DNA from: Pomphorhynchus laevis
Taxonomy: Eukaryota; Acanthocephala; Palaeacanthocephala; Echinorhynchida; Pomphorhynchidae
Direction of reading: 5' to 3'
Length of the DNA: 64,000 nucleotides
NCBI GenBank assembly: GCA_012934845.2
Contig: WNNJ02001818.1
Span: forward strand, 54,477-118,476
Part shown: piece after piece, positions 48,601-52,901 of the stretch
How positions within the stretch are numbered: position 1 is the stretch's first letter
Layout: the number at the start of each line of letters is the position of its first letter
The notes under the pieces: model-generated
Seen by the model: only the letters and a program-made list of their open reading frames with translations
What the model was told of the DNA's origin: nothing
Databases searched by the model: none
Position numbers and translations under genes: made by a program

Positions 48601-50202
48601 TTACCCGAATTATTGCAAGATGTATTTGCCTGTGGTAATCTTATTTCCGTGTTCGTTGTCCTTTTGTTTCCAGAACCCCTGTGTCCTCTACGTCGGCCAG
48701 TGGTATTACATCGACTCGGTTTGACATAAGATTGTTGTTGTGTTTCTAATTCCGGCTGTACAGTTTGATGAAATGAAGACTCATCTGAGGAAACAGTAGA
48801 ATATCGATTGCTCGAATTTGATTGAGGGATATTTGAGTGATCTAAAGATCAGTTGATTGATTTTTAACTTAGATGCATTTTCAAGCACAAAAAGATTATC
48901 AATTGAATGATATCAATAAAAATGAAATGATCTCTGTAGATTTTAAAATTTAAACTTTTAAATTAAAAGATTTTAAATCCATAGTAAAATTTAAAATTAC
49001 CACATTTACAAACTGTACATTATATCGAATAAACTCTACATATGTATCATAACTGCATTGATTACGATTTATTTTTTAAATCAGGAACGTGAATTGATAA
49101 ATTGATATTCATTATTTATAATTATTTGTGGTTATTTATTAAAAATAGTAAATAATTTATAAATAAAAAAATATTTTACTTTATTAAATAATTAATTAAA
49201 TTATTTTATAAAAATTAATTAAATTAAAAATCCATGCTCAGCAAATTAAATTTGAATTTATGTTCAATATTTCGACAGAACAAATCTATCATCAAAAAAA
49301 TTATTATATTGTAATAATTTATTTATTAATTCCAATACAAACTTATTAATTATTCCATATAATCATAAACTTAACAGAATTTTAATAAATTAAAAGATTA
49401 GAATATTACTTTACTTAATTGACTAAATTAATTACTAAATAAACTAAATTAATTTTATTGAATTAAAAATCCATGCTCAGCAAATTAAATTTGAATTTAT
49501 GTTCAATATTTAAACAGAGCAGATATGTTAGCAACGGGGATATTTGATTTTAATCATTTAATTTTTAATAATCCAATTAATCCCTCATGTATTTTCAATT
49601 TTAACCGAATTTTAATAATAAATAACAAGATTAGGAAATTACTTTACTTAATTTTTTAAATTAATTACCAAATAAATTAAATTAATTTTATTGAATTCAA
49701 AATCTATACTCTGCAAACAAAAATTGAATTTATTTTCAATATTTCGACAGAATAAATCTGTCATCAAAGGAAATATGTAATTGTGAACAGTTAAATTTTA
49801 GTTTAGATAGCTAAGTTCATTAACTCACCTATCTGAACAAAAAATTAATTGTGTGAATCTCAAATTTTTTCCAATTCATTATATTTACACGATTAGATAT
49901 TTCTAATATAAGCATTGAGTCAAAAACTAAATTAGTCGAAATTTATACTTCATTGATTCATTTAGACTTCAACTTTATTCAGTAAACATAAATCATTGAT
50001 AATAAAATGAAGAAATACCAAATAAAACTTTATATTTTAAATATAATGTTTCGTTATACATACAGTTTACATCGCTTATGACAGATGAGCTAACTGGAAT
50101 ACAAAAGGATTCACATTCGTTATTTGTAGTTTGGTTTTGCTGCTGGGTATTAATTGTAAAGTTATCAGGGCAAGCTGCAGGATCACCTTGATCTCCTTCC
50201 AT
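12459..50202 (-). CDS. BAZ2: BAZ2/Toutatis-like chromatin remodelling protein, 23 coding exons
   Basis: The product is a nuclear chromatin reader of the BAZ2A/BAZ2B (insect Toutatis) family, which by family knowledge is the large partner of an ISWI ATPase. The exons are listed separately. All 22 junctions have AG acceptors and GT donors and agree in phase, and the model totals 1755 codons plus stop. Approximate residue positions: MBD/TAM 430-483, DDT 700-770, WHIM1-type helices 785-860, acidic stretch 960-1000, GQDRYYRRYW motif 1050, GWW/RGIREK motif 1231-1260, PHD fingers 1464-1508 and 1517-1569, bromodomain 1662-1755. Human BAZ2A and BAZ2B are about 1900-2170 residues, so this is somewhat short. 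The start ATG has A at -3 and G at +4, and an in-frame TGA 36 nt upstream. A non-coding first exon further upstream cannot be excluded. The introns are crowded with transposon remnants, but the reading frame is intact. Confidence 0.92.
13010..13100 (-). pseudogene. decayed duplicate of bromodomain exon 22 start
   Basis: The minus strand reads an acceptor-like AATTTAG followed by ATATTTCGTTACTGAACTAG, close to AGATCTTGTTACTGAACTAT at the start of exon 22 (13405). The intron side (TTTTCAAG) also matches. The translation begins YFVTELVDSW and then diverges, so only about 80 bp is recognisable. It lies in the intron between exons 22 and 23. Confidence 0.65.
13262..13405 (-). CDS. BAZ2: BAZ2-like exon 22, bromodomain first half
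   Basis: It encodes DLVTELFKHQSSWPFREPVD, then LYPEYYKVIKYPIDLQVIKK. This includes the WPF shelf and the P..D/Y..VIK.PMD pattern of helix Z and the ZA loop of bromodomains. The donor is CA|GTAAGT. It was hidden because a different frame is longer open here. Confidence 0.92.
13690..13830 (+). repeat. SINE tail fragment and short tandem repeat
   Basis: GGTTGATTATTAGCGTCATG and CTGTATCAAGAATAGGA match the 3' body of the SINE at 59450-59490. At 13755-13822 four imperfect units of GTCACAACCAGAAGGTA follow. Confidence 0.6.
14150..14200 (-). repeat. PLE end signature
   Basis: AAATCAGATCAGATAACTGA followed by GTCCACGTATTTTAC is the outer edge of a family A terminal repeat. The rest of this copy is not recognisable. 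Confidence 0.55.
14764..15032 (-). CDS. BAZ2: BAZ2-like exon 21, basic/serine linker with nuclear localisation signal
   Basis: The acceptor is GATATTTAG and the donor AG|GTTAGT (phase 2). It is a polar linker between the PHD and bromodomain, with basic clusters RSSKRSRIEE and SKKRRTRAQS, the latter a good nuclear localisation signal candidate. The split AGA codon joins directly to DLVTELF in exon 22. It is supported by phase on both sides rather than by homology. Confidence 0.83.
15320..15585. mobile_element. foldback (MITE-like) element
   Basis: A long inverted repeat. The left arm runs through GAAAGTGACACAAAAAGAAA and AAAACGTTTCGG to AGCCTTCGTCAGTCAACC. The right arm runs back through GGTTGACTGACGAAGGCTAG and AGAAACGTTTGAAC to TCTTTGTGTCAGTTTCTTG. 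The outermost parts are TATATTTAAATATAT. There is no coding capacity. It sits in the intron between exons 20 and 21. Confidence 0.8.
15586..17096. other. intron 20 remainder
   Basis: AT-rich with perfect-looking ATTAATATTATTAAT palindromes at 16440-16530; no gene or transposon protein recognised. Open frames on the plus strand near 17000 are shadows of exon 20. Confidence 0.4.
17097..17572 (-). CDS. BAZ2: BAZ2-like exon 20, two PHD fingers
   Basis: It begins with WRRSVQDACNASQLALCLIEL and AWEKSIM, the conserved BAZ2 lead-in to the PHD finger. PHD1 is a full C4HC3 set (CQIC...CDGC...HTYC...CLCC) with LLLCDGCDRGHHTYC. A second C4HC3-like finger follows at once (CFIC, CCDNC, FHAEC, CLCLLC) with a short, divergent last loop. 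As far as I recall, invertebrate Toutatis proteins also carry two fingers here while vertebrate BAZ2 has one. The donor is TCG|GTAAGT, phase 0. Confidence 0.94.
17717..18150 (+). mobile_element. Rex3-type RTE 3' end, antisense in intron 19
   Basis: An early broken frame gives LRDKVRNSVM-like sequence. Then an open frame reads IFQVGLSGKRSRGRPRYRWI, DQISKLAEDRLGLAKREGW and SVAQDRNAWSNLVCALP. These are the terminal GKRPRGRPRTRW...DR..W motifs of Rex3-type RTE elements. The 3' tail is TTTTTTCTTG..GTTGTTGTTG. It is truncated upstream and on the strand opposite to the host gene. Confidence 0.87.
18151..18880. other. intron 19, AT-rich part
   Basis: No gene seen; long A/T stretches only. Confidence 0.4.
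18880..19475. repeat. tandem array with a 160-bp unit
   Basis: About 3.6 near-identical units. GATAACCATTTTGTTAATGA occurs at 18952, 19111, 19272 and 19432, each followed by TAATACAAGTAGCCAAACAA except that the last one diverges. Within intron 19. Confidence 0.9.
19712..20260 (-). CDS. BAZ2: BAZ2-like exon 19, WSD/WHIM end and linker
   Basis: The acceptor GCTTTAG gives GAA ATG across the junction. The exon opens with EMQNGWWYINDIETIRALL and NKRGIREKNLYRSI, corresponding to GWWRIVDxExLxALxxALxxRGIREK in vertebrate BAZ2. Later, RLAGLERIIERRYLKAPF matches RLADLERNIERRYLKSP. A longer open frame reaches 20276 upstream, but it reads into the intron. The donor is G|GTAAGC. Confidence 0.93.
20740..22085 (-). 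mobile_element. CR1/L2-like LINE, reverse transcriptase copy 1
   Basis: A 440-residue open frame (20741-22063). It has a lead-in TETACIKVYNDLLISRDKAL, motif A SLDLSSAFDIVDHS, CGVPQGSVLGPLLFSLLL (motif B), MQYADDILIYDHAPAH (motif C), then LVLNPEKSKIMWI and LTFLGFHFD. It is 5'-truncated at about 22085 (no endonuclease). The C-terminal part is alternatively rich in R and P. It copies its own RNA into DNA in CR1-group elements. GC content is far above the intron's. It lies in sense orientation in the 4.6-kb intron between exons 18 and 19, and is much better preserved than copy 2. Confidence 0.9.
22370..22870 (+). mobile_element. reverse transcriptase remnant of an RTE/R1-like element
   Basis: The translation gives DKGVVQRDPHGPVICTFFL, an eroded RGVRQGDPLSPxxF motif B, and VVCADDLVILFSEEI, motif C with ADD. 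Downstream it dissolves into AT-rich sequence. Too little remains to choose a clade. Confidence 0.7.
23020..23400 (-). repeat. PLE family A terminal repeat, left arm of an inverted pair
   Basis: A near-complete terminus from the end signature (AATCAGCTAACTGAGTCTAC) through the structured core (23240-23345) to the last element codons (CCATCCATAAAAA). It is oriented tail-to-tail against the next feature. Confidence 0.85.
23425..23590 (+). repeat. PLE family A terminal repeat, right arm of an inverted pair
   Basis: The core is in the opposite orientation to the left arm (GAGGAAATACATCATTAGCA, GTTGGGTAGAGGAGTTAGGG, GGCCGAAACC). A duplicated ACTATACTAGATA separates the two arms. Confidence 0.85.
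23607..23815 (-). repeat. PLE family A terminal repeat, distal part
   Basis: A direct copy of 23020-23215 (end signature to ATAAATAACAGA), lacking the core. It follows the inverted pair. Confidence 0.8.
24190..24600 (-). repeat. PLE terminal module plus terminal repeat, degenerate
   Basis: ACAGAGGTTATATTACCGG and AACAAAGTCCACAGGTCAT precede AAATCAGATCAGATAACTGA. A diverged terminal repeat then ends at GTCATCAGGAGGAACTGCTG near 24575. Confidence 0.65.
24819..25847 (-). CDS. BAZ2: BAZ2-like exon 18, acidic region and WHIM2/3
   Basis: This is the longest exon (1029 nt). It has a serine-rich start, a highly acidic D/E stretch and a helix ahead of SQLGQDRYYRRYWLFPRLGA. That last segment is the diagnostic WHIM motif (GQDRYRRRYWxxP) that in ISWI partners contacts linker DNA or the ATPase. 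A further acidic region follows, then the end VPQAIPP, which continues in exon 19 as EMQNGWW exactly as in vertebrate BAZ2 (PIPEEMQKGWW). The donor is G|GTATTC. Confidence 0.93.
25900..26460. repeat. decaying tandem array, unit about 160 bp
   Basis: GTTGTACTAA recurs at 25951, 26119, 26278 and 26393. It is followed by similar AT-rich blocks (ACAATATTATATATAATAT, then TATAAGATAAGATATAT). Spacings are 168, 159 and 115 bp. Intron 17. Confidence 0.75.
26662..26783 (-). CDS. BAZ2: BAZ2-like exon 17
   Basis: It encodes IDSNLSKLVNLRHRKWEIEG and then a charged helix, matching the family segment IDKTLESMSSYRKNKWIVEG that follows WHIM1. The donor G|GTAATA is in phase 1, and the split codon with exon 18 makes aspartate. 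Confidence 0.9.
26990..28345. repeat. repeated intron segment, three partial copies
   Basis: TTTGATATATCAAACAACAT with a following GCATTGACTAAATT and TCAGCTGCATAAAATTTAAT occurs near 27018, 27354 and 28059. The latter two continue with a matching GATAAATTGACTCTTATGTG at 27604 and 28264. This is an internal duplication with a 700-bp offset. Confidence 0.8.
28350..28600 (+). repeat. PLE family A terminal repeat, highly diverged
   Basis: ACCATGAGCATGTATTTGAT, TATGTTTGGTTGAGGAAC and AAAGCATTTCCTTTAGATGA keep the order of the terminal repeat, but the pseudoknot stems are gone. It ends with an ATGTAGATTCAATTAAGTC signature. Confidence 0.6.
28675..28800 (+). repeat. GC-rich fragment shared with 50930-50965
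   Basis: GGCGGCGTGTTGG and GGGCTCAGATCCC occur here, and in similar form on the minus strand at 50930-50965. It could be a SINE head or an RTE end; the class is not resolved. Confidence 0.4.
29007..29116 (-). CDS. BAZ2: BAZ2-like exon 16, WHIM1-type motif
   Basis: It encodes a serine-rich start and then DPATKASLLAFLCGELL, which fits the 'xxKxxxLxFLCNELL' WHIM1/WSTF helix of ISWI partners. The donor is GA|GTAAGT, phase 2. Confidence 0.9.
29117..30582. other. intron 15
   Basis: AT-rich, with no recognised element or gene. Confidence 0.4.
30583..30666 (-). CDS. BAZ2: BAZ2-like exon 15
   Basis: An 84-nt phase 0-0 exon with donor GAG|GTAAGT. It encodes KLSEIELNSTTVSDVLRIF, equivalent to the KVSEIPLTRDNVSEILRCF segment of vertebrate BAZ2, between the DDT and WHIM1 motifs. 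Confidence 0.88.
31750..32060 (-). mobile_element. Penelope-like element (family B), GIY-YIG endonuclease remnant
   Basis: The minus strand reads LSSRDPIVYKILCSDCDSAY, IGQTKPCLSKRIKQHVYNLK and, after a frame change, SLNHTIDFQNVTVLSYES and NYLARII. This is the GIY-YIG nuclease of canonical Penelope elements, where VYKIxCxxCxxxYIGQT and the later NHxxDFxNVxVL..E are typical. It nicks the target DNA for reverse transcription. It is one frameshift away from open. It is a different family from the PLE at 7.3 kb, and lies in the intron between exons 14 and 15. Confidence 0.85.
32100..32620 (-). repeat. direct duplication next to PLE family B
   Basis: Two copies of about 170 bp (32104-32270 and 32432-32613) share GTTTTGAGTTAATAG / GTTTTTAGTTAATAG, AAATCATTATGCCTAAACGC-like sequence and ACTTATATCAGTTCAGT. 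It is probably part of the element's terminal region or its upstream coding, too decayed to translate. Confidence 0.7.
33014..33605. mobile_element. small element with 140-bp terminal direct repeats (TRIM-like)
   Basis: The direct repeats at about 33083-33228 and 33467-33605 share GTGACTGAAATTCGTTAATC / GTGACTAAAAGTCGTGAATC, AACACTATTTTATATGAATG / AACACCATTTTATATAAATG and AAGAAATCCTGGAC. They flank a GC-richer 240-bp centre without protein motifs. The layout resembles a non-autonomous terminal-repeat retrotransposon, but no primer binding site was identified. It ends 135 bp from exon 14. Confidence 0.6.
33740..33885 (-). CDS. BAZ2: BAZ2-like exon 14, DDT domain second half
   Basis: It starts after GTTTAG and encodes DLNDIPNIADLQKSLI followed by a hydrophobic helix (LILRFLLQLCLL), matching the DxxxxPSLxxLQxxLL...LLxxLL pattern of DDT helices 2-3. 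The donor is AAG|GTAAAT, phase 0. Confidence 0.88.
34285..34396 (-). CDS. BAZ2: BAZ2-like exon 13, DDT domain first half
   Basis: It contains KAYADCLVLIEFLASF, the family pattern xxFADCLxVVEFLxxF that opens the DDT domain, a three-helix module for DNA or partner binding in ISWI-type remodellers. The donor is G|GTAAAT, and the split codon makes the D of DLNDIP in exon 14. Confidence 0.9.
34397..35380. other. intron 12
   Basis: AT-rich; nothing recognised. Confidence 0.4.
35381..35497 (-). CDS. BAZ2: BAZ2-like exon 12, charged helix leading into DDT
   Basis: It encodes a charged helical stretch (AAILQAKLKQQKMIDTAF) ending in EDLLIKELK. The next exon continues with PLPEYSPV, a good match to the LKKPNEDM...KPLPELPRI transition that precedes DDT in vertebrate BAZ2. 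Phase 0 at both ends; the donor is AAG|GTAGCG. Confidence 0.82.
36040..37333 (-). mobile_element. CR1/L2-like LINE, copy 2 (frameshifted)
   Basis: The same family as the copy at 20.7-22.1 kb, with STEIACVKVYNDLLIS and SLDLSSAFDIIDHFILL (37082-37320), MQYADDILIYAHAPAHRI and LNPDKSKIMWILPH (36686-36961), then the C-terminal part (36055-36597). The frame changes between these three pieces, so it is dead. The 5' truncation is at almost the same point as copy 1. It lies in sense orientation in the intron between exons 11 and 12. Confidence 0.88.
37792..37926 (-). CDS. BAZ2: BAZ2-like exon 11, linker before the DDT domain
   Basis: A 135-nt phase 0-0 exon with donor ACT|GTAAGT. It encodes a polar segment (PPLSSNLPNVDDKDGGT, then NSPKQQTKAYYNT). 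Vertebrate BAZ2 proteins have a long charged coiled coil at this point; here the linker is much shorter. Confidence 0.7.
37927..39476. other. intron 10
   Basis: AT-rich; the small open frame at 38672-38896 has no recognisable content or splice support. Confidence 0.4.
39477..39634 (-). CDS. BAZ2: BAZ2-like exon 10, H/Q/S-rich linker
   Basis: It starts after TTTTAG (phase 1) and ends CAC|GTAAGT (phase 0). The first half is low complexity (PSHHQYHQNIPP) and the end carries TISDILKSCIRNH. It has no recognised domain. The strong donor and phase agreement with both neighbours support it. Confidence 0.72.
39780..40210. mobile_element. two partial copies of a foldback family
   Basis: AGTTTGAAAAGTACGAA (39787) and AGTTTGAAAGGTACGAAGAA (40070) begin related units with ACCCTTTATTTAAAAGTAC and TAATCCTGATGATAGCAGG/AGCTATCGAAATATTGTAC. 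They share the GATAGCAGGAGCTATCGAAA motif with the element at 52707-52901. Confidence 0.7.
40540..40850 (+). mobile_element. tRNA-derived SINE, uninterrupted copy
   Basis: The head reads GCAGCCAGCTTAGTGGATGT (A-box like CAGCTTAGTGG) with GAGTTCCAATCCG (B-box like) 45 nt later; these are internal RNA polymerase III promoters. The body continues TGTACGTACTAAGCAGATAA, GTGAAATGTAGGTCTGGG, GCTGATGATACCCAACCAGC and ends near AATTTCAGTTCACATATGC. It holds the empty site for the LINE insertion at 60 kb. Confidence 0.78.
41009..41234 (-). CDS. BAZ2: BAZ2-like exon 9, post-MBD segment
   Basis: The acceptor is TTCTAG, phase 0, and the donor A|GTATGT, phase 1. It encodes an acidic-amphipathic helix (EADIIEQIRQINPDF), then a basic cluster (LHSRRRMSVQF) and a Q/S-rich tail. 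It directly follows the MBD in the protein. It is supported by a 75-codon open frame, splice sites and phase. Confidence 0.78.
42540..42880 (-). repeat. PLE family A terminal repeat
   Basis: A minus-orientation copy with ATGAATTGACTAATAAATAA, GTCATCAGAAGGTACTGC, CAACATAGCAGCGGGCGGG and ATGCTAATGACGTATTTC. The core (about 42700-42805) is recognisable; the pseudoknot arm reads GGCCCG with GGGCT. It ends 78 bp from exon 8. Confidence 0.78.
42958..43069 (-). CDS. BAZ2: BAZ2-like exon 8, MBD/TAM domain
   Basis: It encodes the core of the methyl-CpG-binding-like (TAM) domain: W at the start, a basic strand (LRKTHVRLI), then GDVVYFSPDGRKLKSF, the YxSPxGKKxxS signature of the MBD/TAM fold. The family uses this domain to bind nucleic acid. 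BAZ2-type TAM domains are not generally methyl-CpG specific, so methyl-CpG binding is not claimed. The donor is CGC|GTAAGA. Confidence 0.88.
43119..43197 (-). CDS. BAZ2: BAZ2-like exon 7, nuclear localisation signal and MBD start
   Basis: It encodes KRRRKPDEPDEV followed by IRLPLTLG, matching the basic KRRRKPDDLDEVRIPL-type lead-in to the MBD/TAM domain of vertebrate BAZ2 proteins. It enters in phase 1 and leaves in phase 2 through a GG|GTATTG donor. The split glycine codon is completed by exon 8 to give the GW pair that opens the MBD. Confidence 0.82.
43245..43368 (-). CDS. BAZ2: BAZ2-like exon 6
   Basis: The acceptor is TTTTTACAG and the donor is G|GTTCGT (phase 1), with 41 codons open. 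The encoded segment is polar (TPSLSDRGDEVPNHG...) and leads into the basic stretch just before the MBD. The donor is non-optimal, and the neighbouring intron is only 47 nt, short but spliceable. Confidence 0.7.
43750..43900 (-). repeat. PLE end fragment
   Basis: It starts with AATCAGTTAATCGAGTCTAC and runs to GAGGAACTGTTATG. The middle is deleted. Confidence 0.5.
44279..44481. repeat. 204-bp dispersed repeat, copy 1
   Basis: It is nearly identical to the reverse complement of 55458-55661 (one difference seen near the end: AAATGTTAAATCC against AAATGTTGAATCC). It is open in several frames on both strands. In intron 5, with no splice sites that would make it an exon. Confidence 0.85.
44651..44737 (-). 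CDS. BAZ2: BAZ2-like exon 5
   Basis: This 87-nt exon is phase 0 at both ends, with acceptor TTATTAG and donor AAG|GTTTGT. It encodes 29 residues including the motif TIRDILES, which resembles TISDILKS in exon 10. No domain is assigned. The donor is weak but gives the only phase-consistent join. Confidence 0.65.
45140..45252 (-). CDS. BAZ2: BAZ2-like exon 4
   Basis: It runs from the acceptor CAACAG to a donor CAG|GTTTGC, in phase 1 at the start and phase 0 at the end. It encodes 37 polar residues (YLTTNDTRGKSSKSV, then a lysine-rich end EEKKNMQ). No domain is recognised. It is supported by an open frame, splice signals and phase agreement with both neighbours. Confidence 0.68.
45253..46502. 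other. intron 3
   Basis: AT-rich, no element recognised. Confidence 0.4.
46503..47060 (-). CDS. BAZ2: BAZ2-like exon 3, hydrophobic/proline-serine N-terminal region
   Basis: This is a long exon (558 nt) starting after ACTTAG, with a donor A|GTAAGT in phase 1. A second in-phase acceptor nine bases further in (start 47051) could give a product three residues shorter. It encodes a region rich in L, P, S and G with segments such as LLSLFPPSLLVPGG and FERFPWLLQQLS, comparable to the proline/serine-rich N-termini of BAZ2 proteins. No catalytic or metal-binding motif is seen. The plus-strand open frame across it is a shadow. Confidence 0.82.
47880..48125 (+). mobile_element. GC-rich RTE-like coding remnant
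   Basis: One frame gives LCLNELRKRRLQRHGRVLRA and NEHQPSIVVRVEKADFV, resembling the 'RRLQWxGHVLRR.. ' segment near the end of non-LTR reverse transcriptases. It is a short relic on the plus strand in intron 2. Confidence 0.45.
48605..48841 (-). CDS. BAZ2: BAZ2-like exon 2, basic and glutamine-rich
   Basis: The acceptor is ATCTTTAG and the donor G|GTAATA; the exon is phase 1 at both ends. The frame is open for 78 codons and is clearly more GC-rich than its flanks. It encodes an S/Q/N-rich segment followed by a basic patch (GRRRGHRGSGNKR), which could act as an AT-hook-like or nuclear localisation segment, although the GRP core of a true AT-hook is absent. Confidence 0.75.
49190..49765. repeat. 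three-copy tandem repeat, unit about 235 bp
   Basis: AATCCATGCTCAGCAAATTA followed by AATTTGAATTTATGTTCAAT occurs at about 49228 and 49467. A third, diverged copy (AATCTATACTCTGCAAAC) starts at about 49699. In intron 1. Confidence 0.8.
50064..50202 (-). CDS. BAZ2: BAZ2-like exon 1 (start codon)
   Basis: The exon begins at the first ATG after an in-frame TGA, with a good Kozak context (ATCATGG). It encodes 46 residues rich in Q, N and T (starting MEGDQGDPAACPDNF) with no recognised domain. The donor is T|GTATGT, phase 1, and it joins exon 2 to form a TAT codon. An earlier GTAAAC donor would be out of phase. Being N-terminal and low complexity, it has no homology support beyond phase and coding character. 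Confidence 0.7.
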
Positions 50203-50870
50203 GATAGGCGATGATATTAAAATGGAAGGTAATTGTCAAATTTTTATTAAGAATATATATATCTTTGTGAAGCAGCAATCTATAAAAAAATCTTTACGTT
50301 CAACATTGAAAAAAATGAATTTAAAATTACAAAATTGTGATAATAAAATAAAAATAACTCAAATATCTTGGTTGCATTAACCAACGCAATTAGTAACAGA
50401 AAATAGCTTTTGAGCAGATTGTACAATAGAAATGCAATCTATCAATCTAGCGAGAATGTAATTTCGTTTTGTTTAATTCAAAAAAATTAAAATAATTCGA
50501 ATTATTGTAAAATCATATTTTTATATTAAATGGAACTCGATGTTCTTATCAGGTCGATGTAAGATATTTTAATTCCATTAAATACATCAATTTCAAGCAT
50601 TTACATTATCATTTAATATAGTCATATATTTAATCTGGATATAACTGGATTTAATCTATTCATCTTAATTTAATCTGGATGAATAGATTTAGTAAATAAT
50701 TAACAAATCATTCACCTGCATAAATTATTGTCACCGACGCATAAGTCTTAAAAACAATCATTTTCAATAAATAAAGAATTTCTTATAAAGAATAACCATC
50801 ATCATGAAAAGAAACCATCATCATGAAAAGAAACTATCATCATTAAACGAAAACAAAACTATAGAGCAGA
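50203..50870. other. sequence upstream of the BAZ2-like start codon
   Basis: AT-rich with no TATA box or initiator that stands out. A promoter cannot be placed from sequence alone. Confidence 0.35.
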
Positions 50871-50879
50871 GAAGTTCGA

Positions 50880-51130
50880 TCCTTCATCAGGCACACATCC
50901 CTGATTAGTGGGATCTGAGTCCTCCAGCATACACCAACGCGCCGCCTTTCGATTAATCCACTCAAGGTCTTCACACACATGAGGATCCTATCGAGGCGGA
51001 TGATGATCGGTAATCTTGACGTGAGGAGCTTCAGAAATCTTAATCTTTACCCAGGGGGACGTCCTCTAGAAAAAAGACTAATCCTGTAAGCGCTCTCTCT
51101 TAATGACAAGGCACATCTAGCTTTCTTCAG
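50880..51130 (-). repeat. GC-rich fragment of unknown class
   Basis: An island of higher GC in AT-rich DNA. The minus strand carries GGCGGCGCGTTGG and GGACTCAGATCCC, shared with 28680-28730, suggesting a repetitive (SINE or RTE tail) origin. No protein is recognised. Confidence 0.4.
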
Positions 51131-51594
51131 GAATCATTTTCATTTCATAAAATTTATAATTAAACGCTAGCAGCAAAACTATCGATTATAGCATATTTAC
51201 AAAACATCGTCGTAATGATTAAGACAATAAAATCCATTCAAAATTTTTCATTTAAAGCACTGGAAACGAAGTATTTTATGTTCTATTATAATTGGATATA
51301 TCTAACCTAACAGCAATTTATATTTAATATCTTTTATGCTGCCTGTTATTTAAGCATTTATTTTTAAATATTTATCTTAAATGCAATATTTTAGCTTAGG
51401 AGAAAAGTTATTTATATAAATACGAAACTGTTTGGTTAAGAGAAATCATCTCGGTTCTTAATTTTTCAATAAAATTTATAAAAACCATTTCGATAAGTAG
51501 CTGCTTAATTACCAGGTACTTAGATCCGTGTTTACAAATGTGAAAAAGACATACAAAAGTAAGAAATATATCCATCCTGATTTGTATTTTAAAA

Positions 51595-51680
51595 TATTCA
51601 GGTAACTACTAGCATCTTCAGAAATCAGAAATTAATAAGTTTCTAATTTCTGAAGATGCCAGTAGTTTACTAGCGAAATA
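51595..51680. repeat. foldback hairpin
   Basis: The arms ACTACTAGCATCTTCAGAAA and TTTCTGAAGATGCCAGTAGT surround about 25 nt. It is a small foldback unit with no coding potential. Confidence 0.75.
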
Positions 51681-52019
51681 TCAGGTCCTTTTATTTTACC
51701 TGATCGTTCCCGAATATTTTAACATTAATAAATATAAAAATGCAAATGCCACATTCATACATTATTTAATAAAAAGGCGTGTCATTCTGCTATTTGGCAA
51801 AATGTTAGGCTCTCACGAATGAATGTCACTGTTACACTTGCAATTCCATGGCATATTAATAATTAATTGATATGAATATTATATATGTATATTAATTGAT
51901 TAATAAATAATTAACTGTTAATTGATTAATAATATAAAATTAAACACCACTTCAATATATACGAACATATTTATAAACAACGTAGTTTGTGCTACATTAT
52001 CTCACAGGATAAAACAAAC

Positions 52020-52248
52020 TTTGAGAAACTGCAATTCTTAAAACAAACTTTTAAGAATTGCAACAATATGTAATGATATTGGCTTTCTTCAAAATCATTT
52101 AAATAATTTAATAGATACATATTTTAAACTAGGTTACTATAAAAATAACATCAAGCAGAAAATAGTAAAATATATAAATCAACACAATAATATAAAGAAT
52201 AAATTTAAACTCTTAAGTGGCAAATTTTTATGGATGGATAATAAATAA
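52020..52248 (+). mobile_element. PLE family A, last coding segment
   Basis: It encodes LRIATICNDIGFLQN, the FKLGYYKNNIKQKIV segment and SGKFLWMDNK plus stop, nearly identical to 7598-7797. The segment upstream (52005-52048) has an inverted AACTTTTAAGAATTGC junction, so the copy is 5'-truncated. Confidence 0.85.
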
Positions 52249-52628
52249 TATACTTTGTATTATAATAAGATACTAGATAGTTATTTCAGAGGAAATACAT
52301 CATTAGCATGTATTTGGCCCCGCTGCTATGTTGGGTAGAGGAGTTAGGGGCCGAAACCTGATAACATAGCAGTTCCTCCTGATGACCTCTAATTCTTATT
52401 CTGATACAACGTCTGTTATTTATTAGTCAATTCATAAAAATGACGTTTATTTTAAATTTTATTTTTTATTTTTTATTTTTATTTTTATTTTTTAACTTGA
52501 TTTAAATTATAGAAAATCTAAAAACAATTATTAATTTTATTATTTAATTATTAAATTTTGATTTAGCATTATTATGTTTTGTTTATTTTATAATTATATA
52601 CAATACGTAGACTCAGTTAGCTGATTTA
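52249..52628 (+). repeat. PLE family A terminal repeat with intact core
   Basis: It directly follows the PLE stop. All core stems seen at 7834-7933 are present (hairpin 52292-52315, GGCCCC/GGGGCC, CTGCTATG/CATAGCAG), with a shorter outer stem. It ends TACGTAGACTCAGTTAGCTG at about 52605. Confidence 0.85.
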
Positions 52629-52706
52629 ATTGGTTCTGTAGCCATGAATGTAATGCTCATAATAGCATAATAAATACTAAAGCCACAATCTTCTTCCATT
52701 TCAAAT

Positions 52707-52901
52707 ATATAGTTATTACAGGAACGAAGAAGCAGAAAATATCCTTTATTTGATAAAAAAATACTATATTTCGGTAGCTCTCGCTATCATCAGGATTACA
52801 ATTTTTTGTAATCCTGATGATGATAGCAGGAGCTATCGAAATATAGTATTTTTTTATCAAAAAAAGGATATTCTCATCTTCGTTCATGTAATAACTATAT
52901 G
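52707..52901. mobile_element. foldback (MITE-like) element with flanking direct repeats
   Basis: An almost perfect 195-bp inverted repeat from ATATAGTTATTAC to GTAATAACTATAT. Inside are AAAATACTATATTTCGGTAG and the reverse CGAAATATAGTATTTTTT, and GATAGCAGGAGCTATCG. ATGCTCATAATAGCA flanks it at about 52652 and 52900, but not directly adjacent on the left. Confidence 0.85.
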
